Below are positions 9,290 through 21,131 of a stretch of DNA of 64,000 nt, piece by piece (the stretch's first letter is position 1; each line of letters begins with the position of its first letter). This stretch comes from Phoronis australis (Eukaryota; Phoronida; Phoronidae). Where the stretch lies: assembly GCA_002633005.1 (NCBI GenBank), contig NMRA01000555.1, positions 1 to 64,000 on the forward strand. The letters are read 5' to 3'. The notes under the pieces were generated by a model. It worked only from the letters and a program-made list of their open reading frames with translations, made no database searches and was not told the origin of the DNA. The position numbers and the translations under genes were made by a program.

Positions 9290-10995
9290 CGTCTACCGCC
9301 TGGAAAGGCGTGTGTAATGGGGCTATTCGGAGAATTCACCTCGCGGTGTCGCTGCTGTACTAGTGGTGATTGAATTGCGCATGCGTGGCTGTCTGCATGT
9401 AAACAACTGGTAAAAGATGCAATTTTTATCAAAATACATCGTCGCGCTAAGCCTTATTACTGCTAATTTCCCTGGTGCAAGTCTTCGACAGGTGGCCAAA
9501 AATTCACAAAAGACCCAAGGTTACTATATTCGTGGACAATTGCGGTCAACAGGGTCAACTAACTGACAAAAAGTGTGTGGATGCTGAAGCCCCGTGTGTG
9601 CTCTATGACTATGCAGTTCCATTTGGAGACTACACAACATTACTTGGTAAGATTTTAGCAATCAGTTTCTATCAACATCGTTCGGTGATGTTATCCCCAC
9701 CAGTTACCCAGCTGAATAACAGTTTTATTGAGTGGAACTAAGTGTTTCTTTTTGGAAACTCACCCAATGCCGGTTAGGCTAGCAGCACATATTCCGGCAT
9801 ATTGTCCTGAGTGGGAGTGCTCCCAAAATAAGAGGTGTATTGTACGTGATGCACAGAAGTCAAGAGTGACTTTTTCACAACAGTTTCTCTTCAAAACTAT
9901 GCTGTTTCCAATGAAATTCTCTAGATTAGTGAGTTTCCTTATTTTAACGTGGACCCCACCCCCAGGACCACCAGCTCAGTTATTGACTTAACATGAATAA
10001 CCTTAATTCAGTAACACTGCATTGGAAAAAATTGACACCTAGAATGAATTTTACTTGTTGAGATCAGAAGCACATTTTAAGTGTCATGAAAAATACACAT
10101 TGTTAACCTGTTTCACATATTTTAATTCAGATATTAAATAAGACTTGGGTACAAAGGTTATTAGTTTCTACACATAAACATGAAGATGAAATGTCAAGTA
10201 TGTTCTGCCTTACAAAAGTAGTTTTGTCTTGTCTTTTCTTTTACAATTTGCTAATATTTCTATTCTGTTACAGGCAAGAAAAAACAACTGAAACCAACCG
10301 CCTGACCATCTGTTTCACCGTTGGACAAAGTGAAAAGTAATCCTTCAGCAATAACCTGAGAGAATTGAACGTAATTCAGAAATTCATATGATATGCCTGA
10401 TTATGGACTCCCTCGCAATGTTGTTTCTTTCTGTGCTTTTTCAGTTTGCCATTTGTTTTTAAATACACTGATAATTGTTTATTCTCGAATCTTGTGCATA
10501 GCAGATTCTTATCCACCTAGCTACAATTGAAAACATACAATAAGACAATCGATGTAGTCACTATATGTCATTTCCCCAAAATCTGTACCAAATTGAAAAG
10601 TTTTTACCAATAGTATAAAGCCTTTCTTCTGAAAGGAAAATTTAATGTCACTCAGCTTTTGGCTTTCATTTCACTGGGTTCTAGTTTCAATGGCCTATAG
10701 AAGCGCTTGTAAAAAAGGTCCAGTTTCAACACGTGGCTTTCTTTCATGTAACCTCATTCAGCCTCAATAACATCCACAATTAGACCCTTGAAGGTAAACA
10801 CAGCAGCATATCACTTGAATCGTTTTGAGCCCAAAATCAGACTCTGAACTAGACCAGAGTNATCTCCTCTGCACGGTACAAGCCTTCAAACCTAAAAACC
10901 AAAGGTTACGTGAAAACTGACGTGATAGATTTCCATTTCAACGTGTAATAGATTTCCAGAAGACATATGATAGGGAGTAAACAAATAGTCTAATG
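9290..10995 (+). repeat. Inverted duplication arm A (partner 44880-50707, reverse)
   Basis: Aligns in reverse orientation with the right-hand block: about 9320-9700 with 50352-50700, about 9770-10080 with 50000-50310, about 10080-10860 with 48850-49970, and 10862-10995 with 44880-45000. The single N at 10861 falls where about 1.3 kb of the partner is missing, so this arm is probably collapsed at an assembly join. Divergence is clearly higher than between the two right-hand copies. Confidence 0.8.
9418..9646 (+). other. Possible small signal-peptide exon in arm A
   Basis: ATG at 9418 opens a 48-residue frame with a hydrophobic stretch (IVALSLITANFPGA) resembling a signal peptide, stopping at about 9562. 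A donor-like CTTG|GTAAG at 9646/9647 is conserved in the reverse partner (near 50400), and the hydrophobic stretch is conserved there too (VVALSLFIAIFPG), but the partner lacks the ATG. The conserved donor and hydrophobic run hint at an ancestral first exon; the stop before the donor in arm A argues against a working gene. Confidence 0.25.
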
Positions 10996-12059
10996 CAATG
11001 GATATTTATCACTCACGTACCCTCTGCCATTGGGATTGGATTGTAATCTTCATTAACCTGTATCGAGTTGACAGCATAAACATTCAGCATTGATTGATGT
11101 AACTGTCACTGATAAACTTTTAGAAATCATTCCAAACAATAATAATGCTTTGATGTACGAAAAGATCCCGATTGCTCCGTCAAGTATCGTATCACATATA
11201 TCACAACGTACAAAGATTAACCAGACTCTGGCTGGCGACCGACTGCCGCGAAGTCGACATCGGCGAGTGCCTCAGTTAACAGGCATCGGTAGAATAATCA
11301 TGGAATAATCGTTAAAATAATCACAAACCTTACCTTTGCACGAGGTCGTGCTTACTTCCTCTCATAGAAGCACTCTTTTTACGCAATCTCAGAATCAGTT
11401 GGCACGGCTGCAAGCCATTTCACCATGTATTTAAAGGGCTCGCGAAATCGAGGCTGTTAATCTATCACCACTAGTACACGCACGCCCTCTAGTTATTGTA
11501 GATTTTCCGAATAGCCCCATTCAAAGTGCGCATGCACTCATTAGAGAACAAGTCGATCTACAGTAGTCTTCTCACTGTAACACTGAGACTGGCTCCTGCA
11601 CTGGAGAAGTGGGATGGTGCTTTTGTTTTTTTTCCTAAAACCAGTTTTCCGCGTCAAGCCAAATGCACATGTCGTTTGTTTGCGTGCAGCCTGCTGTGCC
11701 TTGCTTGTCTAGTCTCCTGTTGGTTTATGCGTTGTGAAGGTGGATTAGCTGCGTGACTCTTTCACACATGGATATGATCATGATCGCAGTCCTCAAATCC
11801 TTGTGACAGGTAGCCATGTTCATGTATATTGACTAGTATTTTGGAATACTGGTGCTGTTCCTTTTTTCATTTAATTTCTGTAATCGCTTTAGATCATCTC
11901 CGAAATGTATATATTTTGGCATGTACTTGCACACTAGGGAACTGCACAGTTATTTGATTCTACAAACACGCCTACCATGAGTATGATGGGACAGGTGACC
12001 ACGTGTTAAATACTGGTGATGTACTCGTCAATCACAGAGGGCCTAAGCTAATAATCTAC
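10996..12059. other. No gene seen
   Basis: Only short frames without domains. A segment near 11505 (ccgaatagccccattcaa) resembles in reverse the start of arm A near 9320, so a further small inverted piece is possible. Confidence 0.4.
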
Positions 12060-12950
12060 ATAATTTATTTGATACTAGTGATGAACAAAAATCCCTTCCA
12101 TGTTAACAAAAATCATAGCCTCAAGGATTAAACCATCAGAATTAATAACATCCTACAAGATGTTTTGAATGGCTAAATACCAATAAATAATCTCTCAATA
12201 CAAGTAAAACTAAATGTACGCTATTGGGATTTCCCCAAAAAAATTCAGCGAAGGTGACATCCCTCTAATCAAAATTCACAAGGAACTTATTAACAGAATT
12301 GGAAATTTTAAATTTTTAGGGATTTCCGTAGACAGTCATCTTTCCTGGAACAAACGTGTTCAGGAAATTTTTAACAAAATTACCAAAACTGTGGACGTCC
12401 TCTCCATACAGAAACACTATTTTCCCTAACACACACTCCTGATGATATACAATGCTCTTATACTATCACATATATGTTTCGGTATAACACTTGGGGGGTT
12501 CAATAATTATAAGAGATTGAAACTTATGCAGCAAAAACCTTTGAGAAATGTTACCAATTCTTCACTTTTTTACACATAAAACCAAATTATAGGGAAATCA
12601 AGACACTTGTTCTTGCCGACATATTTAACCAATCTCGTCTAAAATTCTTTTACAAATTCAAATATAATCAATTGCCTACATGTATTTACTTTTATTATGA
12701 TAACAATTTTCCAATTCCATCAGTCACCAAGAAATCTTCCCAGAATATGCAGTCAACAACCCATCCTAAAAGTGCTCTCCTACAACAGAAAAAGCTGTGA
12801 AAATTCATTAATGGTCAAAATACCAAATCTAATGAACAATTGTACATCCTTCCGAGATATGTAACAGGCACATTCGACCCGCATAGTTTACATGGGTTCT
12901 CTATCTTCTGGTATTTAAAAAATACATATTAAGCACTTACAGCTCTCAGT
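12060..12950 (+). pseudogene. Non-LTR retrotransposon (LINE) fragment, RT C-terminal part
   Basis: After small frame corrections the plus strand reads the end of a reverse-transcriptase palm (NNLSIN..KTKC.LLGF) and the thumb region (FKFLGISVDSHLSWN, then AL.LSHICFGI), the pattern of CR1/Jockey-superfamily LINEs. The catalytic part and the endonuclease are absent; several stops follow. It is related to the better-preserved minus-strand element at 21960-23815. Confidence 0.7.
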
Positions 12951-13057
12951 GTAACGTTCTACATTGTGATGCATGTTCTAATTGAATTAATCGTGATCAC
13001 CTACGGTCTCCCTTGTATCAATAGTCTCTGTGTTTTATTCTTAGTAAAAGATATTAA

Positions 13058-14492
13058 AGGCGAAGGCAACCTTTTTCATGTCAGTTTTAGCAAAAATAAG
13101 GTTCGTTGGTTATCCCAGACATATCTTATACTACTCCGGGAGTGACGTTTTGGGAGGTAAGAATTTCGCACCAATTTGGCTCTGCATTGAGTAGAGTGTG
13201 AGGATCTGTACTACTTTTGTTTTCGGGCTGTTTTTCTAAAATTGTCGTCACCACTTTCCGTCGACGAGTTTTCTATGACAAACTAGGTTGTTAGAGAAAC
13301 TAGTTACGATGGATTTCGGGGATTCTTTAGTTTGTATTAACTGGAGTCGGCTACCCATATCACAGAGACAGTACTGACGTGAGTAATGCAGACATTCTTC
13401 ATATAGCAGTGGTGACGAGGAATTTTTCCACGGACAGTCAGTGGGTGGGTGTACTTTGTATGTTTGAGCCCGAGTATAATGAGGCAGGGTACGCGCAGGC
13501 ACAACTGTCCCACTTGCCCCAGTGTCCCGCGACACACTCCCACTGGATGGTGACCTGAGCACCCAAACTGCTTACATCCCGCAGTGTGAATCTCGCGCCA
13601 CACACCTGGTAACTTTATAAATAGCTCCAATGCTTTAGACAAGTCCACAATAAACTTATCAAAGTTTGGCTCACCGATCTGTTCGTTGGACGACAAACTG
13701 CCCTCTTCACTGGGTGTCGAACTGGGCCTGTATTCACTCCCACAACTCAACATCGCTGCAGGGCTGATTACAGGCTCTGTGTTAGAGACAACAGCACAAG
13801 GCGAATCAACGCTAGTTCCCAGAATTGCACGCTCTGTACCTTCGGAGGCACAGCTGACAGTAGATGAAGTGCCTCCAGTCACTGTAGTGGCCATAACTTG
13901 CGAGGCTTCTCGCTTCAAAAACGCACTTCTCGGGGGTGGCGACGGAGCACTGCCGGGAATCAACAGCTACGGTGTCGCACCCTACTTCAGGCGTTGTTTC
14001 GCAGGGACCTTCATCAATTCAGTGTACATATCCCTCTCGTAATCTGACGGCAGAAAATGCTTGCCACACACTCGGTAACCCTCCACTGCTTTGAACGTTG
14101 CGTTGACGGGCAACGCTGCGTTCTTCACACAAACCAGCCAAGTACGGCGAAATGTGTGATCCTTTGGAAAGTGATACAAAGCCTGGCATTCCCAAAGCGC
14201 GCGTGAGACGATGATGGGTACATCCCGGTGCGCAGCAACAGTGTGGCTTGTTGCCTGACTCGTAAACAAAAGCAAACGACGACCGAACTTTCACAACCAA
14301 GGTAGAACAATGACTGACTCGACAGCTCTCACAGTCAGAGTATATGAAAAGAAATTGGCGCGAAATTCTTGCCTCCCAAAACGTCACTTCCGGAGTAGAG
14401 CACGAATATGTAATTAAGTGAAAAAATATGTCTGGGATAACCAAAGAACCTTATTTTTGCTAAAATGACATGAAAAAAGGTTGCCTTCGATT
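13058..14492 (-). mobile_element. Kolobok-like DNA transposon with TTAA target duplication
   Basis: The ends are inverted repeats of about 130 bp; left 'cgaaggcaacctttttcatg' pairs with right 'catgaaaaaaggttgccttcg', continuing through the segments around 13105-13165 and 14360-14450. TTAA flanks both sides (13054-13057 and 14493-14496). TTAA target choice plus a THAP-containing transposase is characteristic of the Kolobok superfamily. At 1435 bp with a broken, shortened transposase it is non-autonomous. It lies 27 bp left of the BEL 5' LTR. Confidence 0.75.
13337..14265 (-). pseudogene. Broken THAP-domain transposase of the Kolobok-like element
   Basis: Reading down from about 14240, one frame gives the first zinc ligands (CCCAPGCT) and another frame gives LYHFPKD, a conserved Trp, YRVCGKHF (the second zinc pair) and the end of the domain: a THAP zinc finger split by a frameshift. 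Two in-frame stops (at 13982 and five codons further) separate it from a Ser/Pro/Thr-rich linker, after which a third frame reads WECVAGHWGKWDS, like the conserved Trp/His motif of THAP-type transposases. The catalytic remainder is missing. DNA-binding relic only. Confidence 0.65.
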
Positions 14493-14523
14493 TTAATTTG
14501 TATTCTTTTTTAACTAATCTTGC

Positions 14524-14760
14524 TGTCATGACGTTAACATTGTTTTCTCGTTCACGTTACACGTTCACTTTGCGATATGAGTTATCGTTACGTTATCCCT
14601 GATTTTCTTTTATACGTTTCTAGTTTTCTTCCAATCAGTTTGTTGCAAGTTTTCTGTCGTCATATAGCGTTCTTTAGTTATTACTTGCTTTCAGTGTTCT
14701 CTCAATATTTTGATAAGTCAGACGTGTTTTACGAACCGCCTCAGTTTTCCGTCCTTCACA
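14524..14760 (+). repeat. BEL/Pao 5' LTR
   Basis: About 237 bp, TG...CA ends. It aligns over its whole length with 25146-25386, with frequent substitutions indicating an old insertion. The open frame inside it is not a gene. Confidence 0.85.
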
Positions 14761-14762
14761 TG

Positions 14763-14782
14763 TTTGGTGCCGTCATGTCGTG
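14763..14782 (+). other. Primer-binding-like site of the BEL element
   Basis: 'tttggtgccgtcatgtcgtg' starts two bases after the 5' LTR. A TGG-initiated tRNA primer site is expected at this position in BEL/Pao elements. The tRNA species was not determined. Confidence 0.5.
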
Positions 14783-14784
14783 AA

Positions 14785-15041
14785 CACATCCACTAAAACA
14801 AGAAACTGTAGGAACACCGCATTTATCCACCTTCACTCTTATCAGGCTTCTATTGTGAGTCAGCATGCGTGAATAATTGGCTGATAAGCCACCTCTGGAA
14901 CTACTTTTGGCTGAATGGATGACCAGGCCATAAAATGATAATTAGCCAAGACCAGTTACTATAATGCAACAAAGAATAATGTCTTGCATCACCTAGCCTT
15001 GGTGGAAAGCTGTATACTGTATTGGCTCAAACAAACGCTTA
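14785..15041. other. BEL leader up to the assembly gap
   Basis: No coding sequence recognised between the primer site and the gap. Confidence 0.4.
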
Positions 15042-15662
15042 NNNNNNNNNNNNNNNNNNNNNNNNNNNNNNNNNNNNNNNNNNNNNNNNNNNNNNNNNNN
15101 NNNNNNNNNNNNNNNNNNNNNNNNNNNNNNNNNNNNNNNNNNNNNNNNNNNNNNNNNNNNNNNNNNNNNNNNNNNNNNNNNNNNNNNNNNNNNNNNNNNN
15201 NNNNNNNNNNNNNNNNNNNNNNNNNNNNNNNNNNNNNNNNNNNNNNNNNNNNNNNNNNNNNNNNNNNNNNNNNNNNNNNNNNNNNNNNNNNNNNNNNNNN
15301 NNNNNNNNNNNNNNNNNNNNNNNNNNNNNNNNNNNNNNNNNNNNNNNNNNNNNNNNNNNNNNNNNNNNNNNNNNNNNNNNNNNNNNNNNNNNNNNNNNNN
15401 NNNNNNNNNNNNNNNNNNNNNNNNNNNNNNNNNNNNNNNNNNNNNNNNNNNNNNNNNNNNNNNNNNNNNNNNNNNNNNNNNNNNNNNNNNNNNNNNNNNN
15501 NNNNNNNNNNNNNNNNNNNNNNNNNNNNNNNNNNNNNNNNNNNNNNNNNNNNNNNNNNNNNNNNNNNNNNNNNNNNNNNNNNNNNNNNNNNNNNNNNNNN
15601 NNNNNNNNNNNNNNNNNNNNNNNNNNNNNNNNNNNNNNNNNNNNNNNNNNNNNNNNNNNNNN
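15042..15662. other. Assembly gap (621 N)
   Basis: Run of N. Open frames drawn through it are meaningless. Confidence 1.
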
Positions 15663-16349
15663 GGCATGCTAAAGCCTTCTTAATTTTCGTACTTCAGGAA
15701 CATAACAATCACGTGTTTTGTACACATACGCGCACGCCGCAGATCACATCTCGGAAATTGCCGATTTGACGGATGACAATGAATGAACACAATGAAATTA
15801 ACAACGTCGTTTTACAGCTTGTAAGATTCATAATAAACGTACGTATTTTGAATATTGCAATGCATGTGTTCCAAAATCTAAATAACTTGGGTCCTATATT
15901 TTTGTATTAGTGCGCGCCGAATGAAAGTAATCGTGAGTGTTGCTGTGTTGCAAAATCTCTTACCCTGGGCCGATTTGAAAAATTCAAAGTTGTACTCATA
16001 TTTGTTTTCGCTCCTCTTTTCAAATATTACAGTAAAAACTACGTAAAACACTCTCCATAAAATGTACAGTCTGCTAGCTAGATTGTAATCAGCTGATCAT
16101 ATCCGCATGAGCAAAGCCAATTATCCTAGCTCGTGACTCGATGACTAGAGCAGCTTGGCGGCATCCCTTTGATCGTGAGCCGAGTGCGACTCAGCCAAGG
16201 TGTATAAATACGGTCTAGTTCAATTTCCCATACCTCACCGTTTACCTTAACCACTGGGGTTAGGACCAATCTTATTTAGTGGGAATGTTCATAACATGGT
16301 AACCTGTTCAATAGTATGGAACTCAGTAAAAAAAGACAGTAACTTTGCC
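15663..16349. other. BEL leader or an inserted sequence; nothing recognised
   Basis: No coding sequence. It is longer than a usual leader, so another insertion next to the gap is possible. Confidence 0.35.
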
Positions 16350-17450
16350 AGCTCAACATCGACAGACTTTTACTTTAATAGCCAGCACATCTGTTTGCCG
16401 ACATCTCAACAATTGAAAAAATAGACAGCAACATAAAACCCATTGAAGACCAAAAGAACCTATATGTGGAATACGAAACACAAGATGCATCGACCATCAC
16501 CGGCAATAGCAACCAACTACAATATCTGGAAAGCAGCAACGAATACCTCTTCCTAATCACACAGTCACTTACCCAAGCTAGAACTCGCCAAATTTTCTGG
16601 ACATCTGCTTGATTATCCCGCTTTCTGGGATTCGTACAAAACCACGATCCTCGAAAATAACCATCTGCAACCCGTACTAAAATTCCAATGTCTTAAATCC
16701 GTGCTGAAAGGACCTGCGCTGGACGTCGTTGCTGGCATACAGTTGACAAACGCATCTTACACAGTCGCCATAGAGCTCCTACTGGAAAGATACGGTTCAG
16801 TAACGAAATTACGCACACATATCTTACGTACTCTAAACGACATGGACAGTGATGGAAACTTCCAGAAGTTTTATGACACCTTCGAAAAACTTATCCGCAA
16901 CCTTTATGCACTGGACCCACATGAAAACAAGGACTTATTGGTGCCTACTATCTTAGACAAATTACCAAGTCGGATCCGCGAGAACATAGCGAGAGCCAAC
17001 GGTGGTACTTTGGATTTGACCAAGACAACACTACGAACACATATGAAAACAGAACTAGATGTGATCAATGCCTGTGTCGACATACATGGTCCTCCTACCT
17101 CGACACCGCCAACTGCAGCTTTTTTACAAACACTTCCAAAGGTCCTCGCATGTGTTTTTTCTCCAATACCGCAGCGCACACAGCAACTTCTTGCCAACTT
17201 CCCTGCGATGACAAACTCAACATTGTTAAGCAACAAAAAGATTGGTTTAAATATTTGGGGCGACACAAAGTAGTAGTTTGTAGATCACAAAACAGAAGTA
17301 GGCGATGCAAAGCAAAACATCACACCAGCCTGTGCAGCCAGATCGGAGAACACTCATCCGCATCAACCCAACACAACAAGACGCCCACGCAAGAAACCCT
17401 CCCCCACCCCAGAGTGACCCCTAATGTAATTAGCGTCTACCTCAGAGTGA
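16350..17450 (+). pseudogene. BEL/Pao gag relic
   Basis: Continuing through frame breaks the plus strand reads KPIEDQKNLYVEYE, then PKLELAKFSGHLLDYPAFWD and a long intact stretch from 16701 (LKGPALDVVAGIQL, LLERYGS, LPSRIRENIAR), the conserved core of BEL/Pao gag. A frame change near 17150 leads into Cys/His-rich zinc-knuckle-like sequence (LGRHKVVVC, CKAKHHTSLC). Gag packages the element RNA in cytoplasmic particles. This copy is frameshifted. Confidence 0.8.
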
Positions 17451-17559
17451 CCTATCAGAAAGCCCGCAACCATCAAGGACAAACCACCCATTCAAACAAA
17501 CAATACCTCAGTGACGATGCATGTGTCCTCTGCAAACACGGTTCTACTCAAAACAGCCA

Positions 17560-17710
17560 CTGCGTCAGTCAGTGACGGTAGCCAGATGACACACACAGCG
17601 AACATTCTTTTCGACGAGGGTGCTCAACGATCGTTTATAAGTTCATCACTCGCCTCAAAGTTACACCTGAAACCAGTTCGACAGATCATCGAACACATTT
17701 GACGTATGCC
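17560..17710 (+). pseudogene. BEL/Pao aspartic protease relic
   Basis: Reads ANILFDEGAQRSFISSSLA. The D-x-G of the retropepsin active site is present as DEG, followed by the usual RSFIS strand. The frame stops shortly after, and the sequence continues in other frames towards the reverse transcriptase. Confidence 0.7.
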
Positions 17711-18039
17711 GCGTATTTGTGATGACGCTCGATGGCACCACTATCCCGTTGGAGGTATTAGTTATTCCTCTTGTTGCCGGTCCCCTTCACATTAAATTGG
17801 ATACCGTTCGTGCCTGTGGACATCTTACGGGTCTACGTCTAGCTCATTCCCCTAACCAAGATGGTCACTTTATGGTAGGCAATTTAATCGGTGCAGATAG
17901 ATACTGGGACTTTGTTCAAGACTGAGGCATTCGTGGTGATGGACCTACGGCGGTCAAATCCAAGTTAAAACATCTGGTTTCTGGTCCAATGCGACAAAGT
18001 GATCCCGGCAGTCAGTCCACTACCTGTATACAACACTAG

Positions 18040-19072
18040 GCTGTTGTGGACCCGCTGGACCTGGAACGTTACTGGGATTTGAAGCACATCGGCATAAAAC
18101 ATGACATGACAGAAGTAAATTTTACTGAACTTTATCAAAAGGAACTACATTCGTTTTACAACACCATTATCCGTGAGGCCGGTACCTGCACATATGTTGC
18201 GACACTGCCTTGGAAGACTGACCATCCAGACTAACCGACAAACTATGGGGTAGCTTTTTCGTGCACACGTGCCATGGTCAGAAGACTAGACTCCGACACT
18301 CGTGATCGCTATCAAAAGATTATTGAAAAGCAACTACTCGATGATACTATCGAGTTCGCAAATTTCGTCCATCTCAAGTGGTCACTTCATCCCACACAGA
18401 CCCGTGTACAAGACCAACTCTAAAACGACGCCTATTAGGATAGTGTACGACTGTAGTTGCAAGGCCAATTCAAGCAACACATCCTTGAATGGCTGTTTGG
18501 AAGTTGTTCCACCATTGATTATTCATTTGTGCGAAATCCTACTTCGCTTTCGTTTACACAAAATTGGAATATCATCGGATATTGGGAATGGTTTTCATCA
18601 AGTGCAACTTCACGAGTCTGATCGAGACTGTCTGAAGTTTCTATGTCTGTCAGATGACAACAACGCAGAGAGTGACTTTATCCTGTATCACTTCCACACA
18701 TTACTGTTTGGGGCTTTATGTTATCCATTCCTTTTGAACGCCACAATCAAGCATCACTTAAGTTCATACTCCGATATAGCCAGTACTATTGCCAGACATT
18801 GCTACCTGGACAACGTTCTTACGGGTTGCGAAAATACAACCACTGCAGAGAATTTCTTTCACAACTCAAGGGACATTATGATGGCAGCAGGCTTCAATTT
18901 AAGATCATGGAGTTCGAGTGATGTAACGGTTAGGCAGTGCGCATCTCATTTTGATGTTGACGACACATCACCAAATGTCAAGATTCTTGGAATAAACTGG
19001 AACCCAGTCAACTTAGTCAACCATGATCAAAGCGAGTACAACGCGGGGAATATCACCAAAATCATATTGTAA
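18040..19072 (+). pseudogene. BEL/Pao reverse transcriptase relic
   Basis: The frame from 18302 contains IRIVYDCSCKAN, LNGCLEVVPPL, ISSDIGNGFHQVQLHESD and CYLDNVL. The usual catalytic box (YVDD) reads YLDN, so the second Asp is lost, and stops lie upstream and downstream. An earlier frame at 18046-18234 holds the preceding connection (DLERYWDLKHIGI). Inactive. Confidence 0.8.
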
Positions 19073-19227
19073 GTTCTGCTGCTAAATTTTTTGATCCTCT
19101 TGGATTAGTAAATCCTGTGTCAGTACGTGCCAAGCTATTTATTCAAAAGTAATGGTCTTTGGAATGCGACTGGGATGAACCTCTTAAGTCAGGTTTAAAG
19201 AGCCAATGAAATGAGACTCTTGCGGAC

Positions 19228-19692
19228 TTGAAGTTCTGTTCAACTTTTATACTTCCCAGACAATACTTCACTGGAGATTCTTCTGTCAACAACTTAACAT
19301 TACACGTATTTTGCGATGCAAGTGACAAGGCTTACGGAGCAAGTGTTTACCTCCACTGTGATGGTGCTTCGTCTTTAGTGATGTCAAAGTGCAGAGCAGC
19401 ACCCTTGAAATCTCGTCGCACTCTTCCAGATTTGGAACTGTTGGCTGCTGTACATGGATCCCGATCAAAGAAGTTTGTCGAAAATGCGTTTCCACATGTC
19501 GTCATAGACAAAGTTTTGATGTGTTCTGACAGTCGAGTCGTTTTACACTGGCTACACAGTCGCAAAACATTGACAGCTTTCACCAGAAATAGCGTCAGCG
19601 AAATCAATGACGAAACGCAGCTGGTTGTATTGTCCAACACAAGACAGCCTCGCAGATTTATTGACACGAGGTGTACAGTTTGCCGCATTTGA
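19228..19692 (+). pseudogene. BEL/Pao RNase H relic
   Basis: Contains LHVFCDASDKAYGASVYL (first catalytic Asp), LPDLELLAAVHGS (Glu motif) and CSDSRVVLHWLHS (third Asp), the three acidic positions of RNase H. The frame ends near 19690, in what would be the linker to the integrase. Confidence 0.8.
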
Positions 19693-20189
19693 AAATTCGT
19701 CCCTGTAGTGGTATGGACCACTCTAGATACGATGTGAAGAGTGGCCATCTCAGTCGTGGAATTCTCATAACTCACTACCAGAAGTAGAAGTTTTAGCTGT
19801 GGTGAACGAGGACACGCCTAACCAAGACAACGAAGATTTTGGAATACACGAACTGATGAACATTACAGAATCGTCAATAAAGCGTTCATACCGCGTCACA
19901 GCCTATGTTAATCGTTCATTTCCCGTGTTAAGAAACAAAACACGCCAGCATCGGTCAATTTAACAGCCTCGGAAATCACTCTCACAGAAACCCAATGGTT
20001 GAAAGGAGTTCAACAGTCTGCGAATTAACACAGCTCATGAAAGGAAAGCGTCTCAGATCTCCACTGGTACGTCAGTTAGGACTGTTTGTCAGAGATGGTT
20101 TGATTCGCGCAGAGGACGTATGCATAACGCTGACCTTCCAATCCGAACAAAGTTTCCAATATTGTTACCATCTAAACATCGTTTCACCG

Positions 20190-21131
20190 ACCTGATTATT
20201 CGCGATGCCCATTGTTTTAATCTGCATAGTGGTGTAAACACTTTAAGTACTGCATTTCGCTAGCTGTACTGGATACCTCGAATTCGCGAGAGTATTCGGG
20301 CCGTTGCTCGTACTTGTGTCACATGCTGCCCTGTTAATGGCCCTCCATGTAGATCTCCTCATCGGCATGGCGTGTAAAAGATGCACAGCCGTTCGAAATC
20401 ACTGGTGTAGATTTCTCAGGACACTGATTGGTCAAGCAATATCAAGGGCGAGACACGAAAGTTTATGTCTGCTTGTTTACCTGCCCCACGACTCGTGTTA
20501 AGATTTAGAATTGGTCCAAGACATTACTTTCACAACTTTCCTACAAGCGTTTTAAAGATGTTGTAGTCGTCGTTCAACGCCCAAAATAATGTTGTCGGAC
20601 AATGGTACTAATTTCGTAGGTTCACCCCAAGAGATTCAACAGATGATGAATTTAGTAAACGTCCAACACTTTCCAACTCACAGAAACATTGAGTGGAAAT
20701 TCATTCCTAGAAGAGCCCCATGGTGGGGAATTTTGGGAAATATTGATTGGACTCACAAAAACTGCTATTAAGAAGATGATCGGTCGATCCAAGATTAACT
20801 ATCATGAGCTGAACACTATTCTCACAGAATGCGAGTGCGTATTGAACAACCGCCCACTAAAATTTTTGTCCAGTGACATTTCTGACGCAGATCCACTCAC
20901 TCCAAACCAACACATCTATGGTCGTGATATTGGAAATTTACCGTTTCGGCATGTTGAAGAACATGAACTCTCCTATCCTGACTTCCACTAAACAGCTTTC
21001 GAAGCCATGTACAACAAACGTTCTCGTTTTATTAGCCCATGGTGGAAACACGAGTATTTGACATCACTAAGGGAGATGTCAAACAATCGGAAGAAAACAG
21101 GGAATCCTACTTCGTTACAGATTGGAGACAT
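20190..21131 (+). pseudogene. BEL/Pao integrase relic
   Basis: In broken frames: a zinc-binding H...H...C..C region (RDAHCFNLH, CVTCCPVNGPPC), then MLSDNGTNFVGSPQEI with the second catalytic Asp, APWWGILG, and the C-terminal side (CVLNNRPLKFLSSD, FISPWWKHEYLTSLRE). The reading breaks at 21131 in TSLQIGDI, where a composite repeat is inserted, and resumes at 24935. Confidence 0.75.

Noticed and set aside
14577-14783. Apparent small protein near 14.6 kb
   Set aside because: Lies inside the BEL 5' LTR; the 3' LTR copy does not preserve the frame.
14984-15769. Open frames through the gap at 15042-15662
   Set aside because: Composed of N; the same holds for the frames through 35833-36423.
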